Shown piece after piece: positions 1-12,600 of a stretch of DNA of 61,419 nt. Source of the DNA: Didymodactylos carnosus (Eukaryota > Rotifera > Eurotatoria > Philodinida > Philodinidae). Position 1 is the first letter of the stretch, and each line of letters opens with the position of its first letter. The notes below the pieces were generated by a model. That model was not told where the DNA came from. It saw only the letters and a program-made list of their open reading frames with translations, and did no database searches. A program made the position numbers and the translations under genes. The stretch lies in the NCBI GenBank assembly GCA_905250885.1, contig CAJNOQ010000230.1, positions 1-61,419 of the forward strand, given 5' to 3'.

Positions 1-3000
1 GAATAATTTTTCTGTGCGGCGACAGAGGCCTTTACATATCCTTAGTAGGACTATCGATTGCATATAATCAGACCTTCCCGGCTTTAAGTCGTGTATAAAG
101 TGGGCGGACCTGTGCGGAAGTACCCTGATATACACTTTAAGATTGTTGAACATGAAGGAAATGAACACGTTTGACTATATAACTCTATTTTACGTAATAC
201 ATGTTACTAGTAGTAGACCTGAGTATGCATGAATGAATGACGAGAAACGGAAGTGTTCACTGTTGATTTTAAACATTTTTATTGAATTGCACTGTATAGG
301 ACAGGCAAAACTGACTATATCTTTCCTTTTCCGAGCAAAAACATTGCCACAAGACTTATAATCAATCGTGCCGATCACTGTTATTGATAACTTACTTTTT
401 TCCAAAGTACGGCTGTGTGAGTTCGAGTTCGAACTGTAAAATTTTTTTTGAAGATCTGAAACGGCCTTGAGTTTTTGTATTTTGAATACCATCGATTCTA
501 GGCTTCATAAAAAGAAAATGAAAGTTGAAATAACAATAACTACTATTTCACAAAAAATTGAAAACTTTGTACAGGAGACGGACATACAAAGTAATCCAGG
601 TTTTAGTAAATTAGGTAGAAAACTTGTGTGTAGCGGCTATAGCAGCACCTAATGATGACTACATTTTTTTTCAATCGAGATTTTTTATTAAATGTGAAAG
701 AGCAAGTTTAACGAAAAAAAGTCTATCTCAACGAACATTGTTACTTCCTAATAATTTTTTCTATTATAACAAGACTAATGTGTTGCAGGATCGGTGTAGA
801 AAAAAACAAATAGAAATAATGACAAAAAAAATTTGGTTTCGTGAGTGTATTTCTAGTAGCTGGACTCGACAATCCACTATCCCAAAGATCTTTTAGAAAA
901 TTTTCTTTAAAAAAAGATTTTCAAAGTTCTTTTATACGAAAAGATTCATGATGATTATAAAGAAATCTAGTTTCTGTAGTTTTATTTAAGAAAAACGTTG
1001 ACAATAACTAATAGTTGTTTGAATTGACGCGTATTCTTTTCATAAGGTAAATAATCTTATCATTTGACATGTATTTTGAGAAACAGTGTACAGTGAGGAA
1101 AGCAACAGTTGGTCGCACGGTAGATTGGTCGCATGTTTGATACTCCGAAAGGTATATAATAAATATACGATCACTGGTAAATCAGCTAATGAAAAAAGAT
1201 AAAATAATCGATAAAAAGAAGAATCAACAATATTAATACGACATGATAGATTTTTTACAATTTGATTTTGGATCTAGTAATTATGATCTGATTACATTTT
1301 CGTCTATTGATCAATTTCAAATATTCGAAGAATTATTTATCAGTGGAAGGTAAATGTATTATTTTTCATTTACTAGCAATAGAATGATGATATTTATCTC
1401 TTCACAGTGTACATCTACCATATTTTATCGGTTATACACCATGCCCTCTGGACATAAAAATACTATAGCGCCAATCGGTTCTGCATAGATTTCAAGCACA
1501 GTTATTTATTAGTCTGAACTATTTATCCATTTTTAAATCCAATAATCGATTAAACCATATGTAAAAGAATCTGGCATAATTTTATTCCAGGAAAGTTTCG
1601 TCACAACAATAAATCTAGCAACAGTATATGACTGTTTTTTCTTCAACCGGTCTAAAATAGCATTCAGTTCAACAAAAACTCAGGTATGCGCCGTTTTTCT
1701 CAAGCTTATCTAAATCTACTATATTTCTTTATTATGAAAATTAGATCTGTAAAACAAATACTTCTCAAATTTTCTACAAAATTTCAACAAGGCTATAGTA
1801 AAAGAATTCTTCAGATGGTTAAATATCAGCAAGAGATTCGATGACTTGCAACTACCACTATTACAATTCAGCGAATAAATTATTTCGAACACACATATAT
1901 ACAATGACGGACAACAGCCTAATAAGCGTGTAAGATATAAATTGCCTATCATGAATCATATATAAAAGAATAATTAATCAGTAAATATGAATAAACAAAT
2001 TTACCGAAGATCGACACCAACGACTTGTATCGTTCAATTATAATATGCGACCAACTCTACCTTGTGATTAATTGGCACGGCATATAACTGTTGTACATTC
2101 CAAACAAACTGTCTACCGCCTTCTTAAAGGTTACTCCGAGCTATTATCTTCTTGTTAATATACCAGAAACTTTCGTAATTTGACATTTGTTTTAGCGATA
2201 CTACCTTTTTTTATTGTCAAACAAGTCTAGATTCCTTCATACTATACTTGTATCTATTAGACATATTGGTCACTGAACATTGTTATCTTAAACATAGGTG
2301 TTTTCGAAGTTGCGTCATTAGTAATATATTTTACTAACTCTATAATTTGACTTGACGCGTGAACAAAAGCATCCAAGGAAAACTCTCATTTCTTCGACTT
2401 AGTGTCCATTATATGCTTTCCATCCTATTGCACAGTCGTAAGTAGAAATATCAGAGAAAATAGTGTGTTTTAGTTTTGTTAAATAAAAGTTTTTCCAAAA
2501 AGTGATAAAAATTATAGTCTGTCTTTTGTAGTATCTTTTTCATAGACAACATCTTTCAAACAGAGCTGTGAAAGTATTCAAGTCTTAATTTTTCTTAAAT
2601 CTTTTCTATATTCTTTTGTATATTTTGTTTGCAGTAACAGACACATCCTCTTATTAACTTGTATCTCGTGAAAGTCTTGATTACGGAGATAAGCGAACGT
2701 TAGTTTTAGAATTCAGACTGTTTTGGTATTCCGGTTCGTTTGAGTATTGATGTTATATGTGACTGCGCAATCTTGGATATTACACTAGAACGAACACAAT
2801 ACAACAATGTATCACAATTTTTTCCATCACGTAAAATATTACGATTCGCGCATGAAAAACATTGTGTGGCAGGCACTTGAATCCAGATCAAAGATACATG
2901 TATCGAGTCTGAATCTAGGTGCAGTAAAATACATGTAAATTTCATCTAGCTTCAATTGGGATCAATTAACTGTTGTCGATTATAATACAGCAATGAGGTG

Positions 3001-3624
3001 CACAATTAATCGCTCCTTCAGCTAAAATATTTCTGCCAGTTTGCAGCTAGATAAATGTACATTTTAATCTAGCTAATCTAGATGCAACCAAAGACTACTG
3101 CTAGATTTTCTTGCTTACTTAACAGACAAAAACAGACTGATTGTAATGAAATCAAGCGATAATTAAGAGATACGAATCATTATTTTTCTTGAGCTACAAT
3201 ATATAACTACGAGATATGTATAAACGACGTGAATATTTCTAGTTTAGAAGTCATACTGGATTATCACAGTATCGTATATTGACATCGAAAACATTATTGC
3301 AATATCACGTATCGCACATTAATAGGGAACACGAGAAAAAGTCTAGAGCGACTAAATCCATTAGCTGTAAAAATATCGATCACTGTTTTAAAAAAGTTTG
3401 GGAAACGTTTAAACCTTACTTTTTTTCAAATAATACATGATAATGTTTTAAAACACACCCTTATCATAAAAAGGCCAACGTATTCTAATTCAAAGTCCGA
3501 ATGAGTCTGGTTTCTGAAAACGATTGCGGCATGTACATATGTATATAGATATGGATATATATGCAAAAAATGACTTGGATTTTGTCTTTATGCACTGCTT
3601 TAACCTCTTTGTAGTGCTGACCAG
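1..3624. other. Upstream non-coding stretch, no gene recognised
   Basis: I see no ORF with recognisable protein character and no exon that would supply the missing VWD domain of the gene beginning at 3625. The short ORFs at 190-900 and 1719-3780 are low-complexity or antisense to the following gene. A weak inverted similarity exists between about 1104-1145 and 2030-2070 (both contain TTGGTCGCA next to GGTAGA), which may be a decayed terminal-inverted-repeat element. Otherwise AT-rich intergenic DNA. Confidence 0.6.
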
Positions 3625-6600
3625 GGTGGTGATTGTGAATCCTTGTGCAGTGTGTTGGGAACATTTGCTGATAAATGTAATAGTATTGGAGTTTCTGTTC
3701 GATGGCGAAATAGAGATCGTTGTCCATTGCAATGTGAACAAGGAAAAGTTTATATGTCCTGTGGATCGCCGTGTCCTCAATCCTGTTTCACAAATAAAAT
3801 GGATTTTGAATGCGATGATTCCGGATGTGTTGAAGGTTGTTTTTGTCCGGATGATATGGTAATGGATGACAGTGGTGGTTGTGTTAAAAAATCAGCCTGT
3901 CCATGCTCTTTCAACAATAAAATATATCCAATAGGTAGTGTCATTGAACAGAACTGTGAAATATGTACTTGTAGCAATGGAAACTTCGAATGTAACAAAG
4001 TAACAGATTCGTCAACCTGCAATCAAAATTGTTCGTTGAATCAGTTTATGTGCAACGGAACTGACAACTGCATTCCAAAATCGTGGAAATGTGATGAGAC
4101 TCGGGATTGTGAAGATGGAAGTGACGAAGTTGGATGTTTCTGTCATGAAGATAATTTTCAGTGCTCAAGTGGACAATGTATTAATTCTACTTTGCGCTGT
4201 GATGGACTACCAGATTGCAGAGATTCAAGCGATGAAGTGAATTGTTGTAAGTATTATGGCCAAATTATAATGATAGTATCTCCTGAATATTGTCTTTTGT
4301 TTAGCTTATGTGACACCATGTAAAGAATTCAAATGCGCAAAAAGTAACTTATGTATTCCAAATACATGGGTATGTGATGGAACCGTCGATTGTGGCAAAG
4401 ATGATGATTCAGATGAAAGTGGTTCTTGTAGTAAGCATCATTTAGATTAGTCTGTATAAAAACAGCTAACCCTTCTCATTAATTAGAAATGGATACATGT
4501 GATAAAGTTAGTGGCAGATATTTTACTTGTATCGAAGATTCAAAATGTTTACCAATAGAAGAAAAATGTGATAATCACATAGATTGCGATGATCAGTCAG
4601 ATGAACGTGGCTGCACTTGCCATTGTCAAGACAAATTTACATGTTCATCAATTTGTCAATGTATTGATCCAAATCGTGTATGTGATGGTGCGCCCGATTG
4701 TATTGATCATTCTGATGAAAACAATTGTAGCTGTTCATCCCTTGAATATAGTTGTCTTGACGGAAAATGCATTAATCGGACACTCCTTTGTGACGGTATT
4801 CGGCATTGTACAAAAGGAGAAGATGAAACGCATCCAGACTGTTGTAAGTTTGAGATAAAACAATATTCAAATACATGTATGATATTTTCTGGTTTTCTAT
4901 AGCTCTAATGAATCTTACAACAACCAGTTCTACTCCGATAATAACTCCTATTCTCTTTGCGTTTCAAACGGCTCCTGGCATCTCTCCTGCCACAACATTT
5001 CCTAAAACGACTAAAAAGTCATGTGAAATTCAATTGGGAATGGTTAACTCTCAATTTGTATCAACACCAAAGCCTTCTGATCGAATAATTGGTCACTTAG
5101 ACGATATCAATCCGGGAAAGAAGGGTATTACGTTTCTGAAATCGTTCCGAATTCCATTCATTGTCATACCATTTAAAAAAAGAACAACTGGTATGATAGA
5201 AAAGGTTCAGATTTCCGAAACCAGCAATGTAAATCAGATTCGAGTAACGCTAATCGACAAAAAACAAAAGCCAATTAAAGGTTTAACGGGCAGAGTGGCG
5301 AGAATCACATCAGTTAAACAACGTTCGCCAAGAATCAAAAACTTTTCATCAATATATGTCAATGGGCTAAAAATCGAATTTTTGCAAACGTTTGACAGGC
5401 AACCTCCTGCTTATATCTCTGTTTCATTCACGGCATGTTTTAAACAAAAGAAACCGTATTTATATACCACAACGCTACGAGTTCCAAAGCGAACAACGCG
5501 AAGACCTCATATGAAAGGTTGGTACTAGAATATCTTGTATTTACTTAGATAAATGTAGACGTAGAGATATTTTTACAACGTACACAGTTTTTGTCAAAAA
5601 ACCTAGGGGTCTTAGATTTTGGTATATTTAAAATCAAGATGAGCGAAGAGATTCACAAGATATACGGACGTATGCAAAATATCCTCCATTGCTATTTATC
5701 CATTTTTTATTAGATTGTACAAAGACAGATGCGTTAAATCCATGGGTAGCTAAATCTGTCATCTCAAAATTAGGTGGTACTGTTCCAGTTAAGAGTAGCT
5801 ACACAAACATGTTATTGGGTTTTGGCGGTGTAACGTTTAACACATCTCAAGCAGTGATCGATGTTAAGTTTAAGAACAATATCATCAGTCATATAGTAGC
5901 AGTATCTATTCCAAATACTATAAACAATGTTCGACGTTTGTCCATTCAGATATACAACATAGATAATAAAACACTGTTTTCTAATATTTCGGCACGCGAG
6001 TTAAATCCTAAAGTGATCGTCAATAAAACATTTCATGCATCATTACTACGTGTATCAATACTAGAAACATCAGATGATTTTGCACCATACAATGTAACCT
6101 TGTCAATAATGGGATGTTTCTATTCCACAAAAGAACATTTATCAACCACCACACATCCTACATCTGTAACCGTTAGTCAAACATCTACAATCGGTATGCC
6201 TTATTTTGACAATAAATAGCTCTGTGTTGATGCTTCTTACTTCTTCCAGGTTTGTGTAAACGTATTGATGCTATGAACCCATTATATGCGCACAAAATTA
6301 TAGGACAATTCGGCGGTACTCAACCCATAAATAGTTCATTTATCGATTTAATGACAGACGGAAATGGAACTAGCTATAACAAAAAGAATCCAGTAATTAT
6401 CATTGGTTTTCAATCACATGTGCTTGGACAAATATCAGAAGTTTCACTTCGTTCTAATATTCATCAAAACATAAGAATATTTCAAATTGAACTTTATGAT
6501 ATTGACGATAATTTAATATTGTCCAAACTATCAACTGAAACACTACACATTCAATTAACACTAGAAGACATGGTTTCATCAATCAAAATTTTAATTATTG

Positions 6601-9600
6601 ATACTTGGGATGAAAAACCAATATCCGGTATAACATTATCAGTAATTGGATGCTTCTCTATCTTACCAACTTTATCCACAACTCCTACCATCATATCAAC
6701 ACAAGCTATAACAACAACTCAGTCACCTACAAAAACTGCAACGACACCAAGTAAAAATTGTTCTTATTTATTTTCGTTCTTGAATGATGGTATTGAATGT
6801 GGTAGTAAGCTTACATACTAAACCTTCAATATTTTTCGCATGACTGTATATATTTTTTGACATAGTATGTCGGTTAAACTGTTACTTTACGTTTAGGTCT
6901 TTGTCATCATTTGGAATTAATGAGTCCACAATATGGGAAACAAATTTTGGCTGGCATTATTGGTAGTCCGCTGGTAAATGGAGAACTAATTGATATTTTA
7001 TATTCAAGAACAGGAGTGACCTTTTCTCACTTGAATCCACACATTGATATTGTTTTTAATGAAAATATTATTAGTCGCTTGAATAAAATCGTTATTCCAA
7101 CGAAACCAGTTAGTAATTTACCAGAATTTCGAGCAGAATTCTTTGATAAAGACAAAATTATCATACATTCTCTAAAATCAAAACGACAACAATTAATTTT
7201 AACAGATACGTCGTTGATGGTAATCGGTGGTATACGAATAACCTTTGTTGACACTAATGATAAGCGACCACCAACAAATCTGACATTATCGATTGATGGA
7301 TGTTTTGCAGTAATGGTGACAGAGAAAACAGAACCTACACTCGCTACAACATTTTCCACAACAACCCGTGGTGAGTTCAAATTTTGGATTTTCATTTCAT
7401 TTTTGAAAATTTTGTTTTGTTTTTTAGAACAATGTACGGAAATAGAAGCAATGAGTAAGCCTTTTAGGGACAGTGTAATAGATGGATTTAGTGGAACTAA
7501 ACCGGTTAATAGTTCCTTCAATGATTTGCTGTTTGAAAATAGTGGTGTTACTTACGCTACTCAAAATCCATCTTTATATATCATATTCAAACCAAATATT
7601 GTAGCGAATATAAACAATATTAAATTTTTAACAGATCAGTCAAATGTAAAGAAAATTCAAGTTGATTTTATTGACAAAGAAAAAATAGTTTTACAAACGA
7701 TTACCATTAATAGTCAAACGATGATGAATTCAACGGAAGTTAATGTTTTTGCCCTAAGAATAGTTATCCTTGAAACATTAGATAATCAACTACCATATGG
7801 AGTACGAATTTCAATTAGAGGATGTTTCGGCATTTTGCCATCATACTCGACACCTTCTCCAAGTATAATGACCACGCATCTAACCACATCATCAACACAG
7901 CGTAAGTTTATACGAGTTCTAGTTAGTGCATATAACATATGCACATATTTGTTTTAGTTCCATGTAACGAACTCGATGTTTTAAGTAAATCTCATTCAAA
8001 TAAACTTATCCAATATCTAGCTGGAACAAATGTGAATAATGAAACAGTGACAAGTTATCTGAATGATAATCATAGTATTACTTATAATATTTTGTCTCCG
8101 TACTTACTCATCGTATTTAAACCAAATGTCTTTGCGCAGCTTAAATCCATATCGTTGTTGAGTAATTCAACGAATGTCGGGGTATTTCAAGTGGATTTGT
8201 TAAATGAAGATAAAATAATTATTGAAACACGGAGATCTAAAGCAAATGTGCTAAATCTCATCTTTAGTGGTGATACGCCACAAATAGCCGCATTCCAAAT
8301 TAAACTCATTAAAACAAATGATAATCAGCCACCTCGAAATGTTCGCCTATCTATAAAAGGATGTTTTGCAACTATGCCAATAACGAGTACTCAAGCAGAA
8401 AAACTTTCAATAACAACAATGCCACCCTATACAACAACAACTGCGGGTAAGTTGTTTTTATTGTTGATTTGTTTACATGCCTACGGTATCTCAACTAAAA
8501 CGAACAAATTACTAAGTTGTTCGTTTACAACAAATTAGTAATAAGAGTTAAATGTACTATCTGAAAAAAGAGTAGTTTAAAAACCTCTCTAAACAGGGTT
8601 CAGAAGAACTCTTCAAAAACTGACTGCGAAATTCAACATGGATATACATCACTTTGCATTTTCTGTAGGTCATTTTAACAGGTATATTCTATCTATATTG
8701 TACGAAAAACTAACCAGCAGTGTCTGTGTTTTTTCTGCATTTGGTATATGGCTTTCTTTTTCGTCAAATCTCTGCCCCTCTGTTCATAATCATCCGTATC
8801 TGCATGATGTTTCTCTCTCTATCGTGTCTTCTATCCGTTGTCAATATTATTGAACTGCAATGAATCGTAATCAGTCATTACTGATGTCAGTCAAAAAAAC
8901 GATCCTTATTGATACCAGTACTACGCAAGATGTTATTAGAAATTTGTGTTCGATCGAAACTCTCCGTATATGAGCACCGTCTTGTCTATTATTAGAAAGT
9001 AAAAATGATAACTAAGAACAACGCTGCAAGATTTTTCCTTTTTAATAATTTCAGTTTCTTGTCGTGAACTTGATGTTATGACCAAACCATACTCAAAGAA
9101 ACTCGTTAAATTTTTATTCGGAACACAACCAGTCAATGGCACAGTCATGAATTATTTAGAACAAATGAATAATGAGGGTGTGACGTATAATACTTCACAA
9201 TCAACTTTACTTCTCGTATTTGAATCGAATATATTCGCTATTATCAAATCAATATCATTATTAAATAATTCAACGAACGTTATAGTATTTCAGGTAGATT
9301 TATTAAATGATGATCAAACAGTTTTGAAAACATTGACATCGAAATCAGGCGAATTATACCTTAACACCGACACCGATTCATATCCAGCAGTCGCAATACA
9401 ACTTAAATTCATTAAAACAAATGATAATCAGCCACCTCGAAATGTTCGCCTGTCTATAAAAGGATGTTTTGCAACTATGCCAATAACGAGTACTCAAGCG
9501 GAAAAACTTTCAACAACAACAACGGCACCCTATACAACATCGACTGCAAGTATGTTTATAAGTAGCAATTCGTCTTATATTAATTTACATGGTTTAGAAT

Positions 9601-12600
9601 AGTCTTTTCACGATATTCATCATAGTTATTCATCGTTAAATCTTGCAACAACAATGGTTTAGAGGTTTTTATTTATTTCAGGTTCATGTGTAAGATTGAA
9701 TGCAATGGAAAAAACTCATGTGAACAAAATCATTTCTGGCATTCGTGCCGTACCTCTAGATAGTAATCAAGGAACAGATGTAGTCAAAGGAGAAGTTGGG
9801 TTAAAATTTAATAGTACTAAAGCATATTTCGATGTTGTTTTCAAATATGGTGTAGTCGGTAACATAGATCAAATATTGCTGAATGACATTCCTCAACACA
9901 ATGTAAAACAATTTAAAGCTGAATATTATGATATCAATAATAATATCATCGATGAACAAATCGCAGACGCAACTATAATCAGAAGAGAAGTACCAGACGT
10001 TTCAAGTGTACGCATCATAATACTAGAAACAATCGATCACAAGCCTATAACCGGCGTGACGCTTTCACTAGTTGGCTGTTTTTCTTTCATACCTAATTGG
10101 TCAACACAAACAACGACAGCATTAGAAACGTCAACAACTTCAATCAGTACGTATTTTGACTACAGACTTATAATGAAAGTTTTCATTAGTTTGTTGCATG
10201 ATCTTAAATCGAATTGAATGTTACAATCGCATCTAATGAGCATAGTTAGTTCTTAGAATGTTTGCAGTATTTTGAACAGATTAAAGTAGCTTTCAGAAGG
10301 GGAAAAATGGTATCAGTCAGATAGATAAAGCTGGTTCTAGCCTGGCAGATCTACTTATGAGTTATATAACTTTCGGCCCGGACTTTCGATCCGGTCCCAA
10401 ACGCGGGTGATTATTCGGTTCGAGTCTAAATTCCCTCAGGACTTTCGATCCCGGCTCAAGTTTCCCCTCTAGTCTCTGTCGGAATAAAGCGTAATAACAC
10501 CTAGGGCTCAGCAGGACGGCATAGTGTTAAGCAGTATGAATTTATATTACACTGCAGTTATAGCGTTCTGCTCAGCAAGATGGCGCAGTGCTCAGGCATG
10601 TATGTTGTAGTTGAAAGTTAGAAATTGATCAGAGGAACATCCTTCAGTGTCCTGCGGAGCACTAAACTTTTTTATGTTGGCACTTTGCTTAGGAGAGTAA
10701 TAATTCTCTCATAAGACAACAGCACTCCTCAAGAGATCAAAGCAGACTGCTGAGCACTACATTTTAATCTAAATGCGTACTGCTGAGCACTACGCAGTGT
10801 ACCAACTATTCATAGCAATACGGCTTTTTATGGGGGAGTTAATGAGGGGAACTTGGACCCAGTGGCCGAAAGTGCGACGGGAAGTTAGATTCGGGTCGAA
10901 CGTCCTTCTCGTTTCAACATGACTTTGGGTCCTGGGCCGAAAATTCCGATCTCCCCTATTTATTTGATCTACCGTCTTTGTTCGGTCGAAATGGCTAAAA
11001 TCTGTTCAAAATACTGCAAATACTTTAGGAGCTGATCATAATCACCCTGTCTAAACGTGAGTACAGTTGTGATATTCTCATCCTAAATGAGTGTAGTTAA
11101 TCAAGGAATATAGACAAAGTATGTTGATGCGAAAAAAGCGATATCACTGGGATGAGATGAAATGTCTTACAGCTGTCTAAGAATCTATACATAATGGTAT
11201 AAATTCTATGTATCAAAAAGAAATCGCGACCATATTTTTTTAGAACATTGCAATTCATTGGATCTAATGGATGTTAAAAATACCAAACGATTACTTGCCG
11301 GATATAGTGGTACTTTAGAAATTGATGGATTATCACTAGCTGTTTCCGTTAAAGATAAAACTACAACTATTCCGTCAACCAAACCTTATTTATTTCTGGT
11401 TCTAAAATCTGACGTGGTTGGAGAAATCGAATCGGTGTCAATCAATTCGATAAACCATAATATATCACAAATAAAAGTAGATTTAATAGATCATGATGAT
11501 ACTATACTAAGTGAACTTGTATCAGATGTGTCAGACAATCCGACCATTAACAATTTTCCACCTGTGTTAACATCAGTTATACGGATAGTGATAGTTAAAA
11601 CGAAGAATGATCAATGGACGGGGAGTAATGTTAAGTGGTCGGTCAACGGTTGTTTTTCACATATTAATCGAACCACTGACACTACTACCCCTGCTGTGAG
11701 CACAACTACAACCTCTACAACTCGAATCACTACATTACATACTTGTAAGTGCGAAGTTAATCAAATAAATGACCTTGGAGAATCTTTTTTGTGTTTAGTA
11801 CCACATTGCCGACGATCAAACATCATGTCTCATAACAATAATTTAATTCCACATATCAGTGGTACCAAACCACTTCGAGGAAACTTGATAGATTTAATGA
11901 CTGAAGCATCTGGTGTTGCTTATGCTGAAAAACAGCCGGTGATCGCGATAGAGTTTCCGACGGGCATTGTAGGCCACATTTACGAAGTACGTGTTGCAGC
12001 AACACAACTAAGCAACGTACGAATATTTCGTACACAACTGGTCGAAGTTAAAAATGGTTTGCTGTATACTCTTACCTCACAGCCAAATGAAAAGCCGGGG
12101 ATAATAGGATTTCCACCTGTACTGTCGTCTGGTATAAATATTACAATACTGGAAACAGTTGACAATGAACCACCCACACATGTATCAATATATATCGATG
12201 GATGTTTTTATCAAACGACGGAAACTCGTGTCTCAACTTCGACAGTTAGCACGTCGATGCCAAGTAAGTAAATTTTCTTTATATGCACCAGTATGTTTAG
12301 TTTAAATATTTTGTGCTCATTATTTAGCCACACAGCCAACAAGTAAATCTGTCTTACATTGCCGACATTCGCCGTGGACGCAATGGGGTGTTTGTTCAAC
12401 ATCATGTGGAAAAGGAATTCAAGTGAGACTTAGAAATGTTATTGAGGGTGTTTGTATGGATCCATTAATAGATTATCGTATATGTACGTTGGAACCGTGC
12501 ACTTGCATTATAACGAAAGAATTATACACTTCAAATATCCACGAGAGTGTGCCAGTCGATGGTGGGTAACACTAACTAACTTGTTTATATTTATTAATAC

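Noticed and set aside
1104-2070. Possible ~960-bp terminal-inverted-repeat element (TTGGTCGCA / GGTAGA)
   Set aside because: The match is only about 22 bp at roughly three-quarters identity with no target duplication, so it is too weak to list as an element.
3485-4022. Several 80-110 codon ORFs on both strands
   Set aside because: They are off-frame or antisense readings of the first exon of the SCO-spondin-like gene.
7027-7521. 164-codon minus-strand ORF
   Set aside because: It lies antisense to well-supported module exons of the SCO-spondin-like gene and is explained as their shadow.
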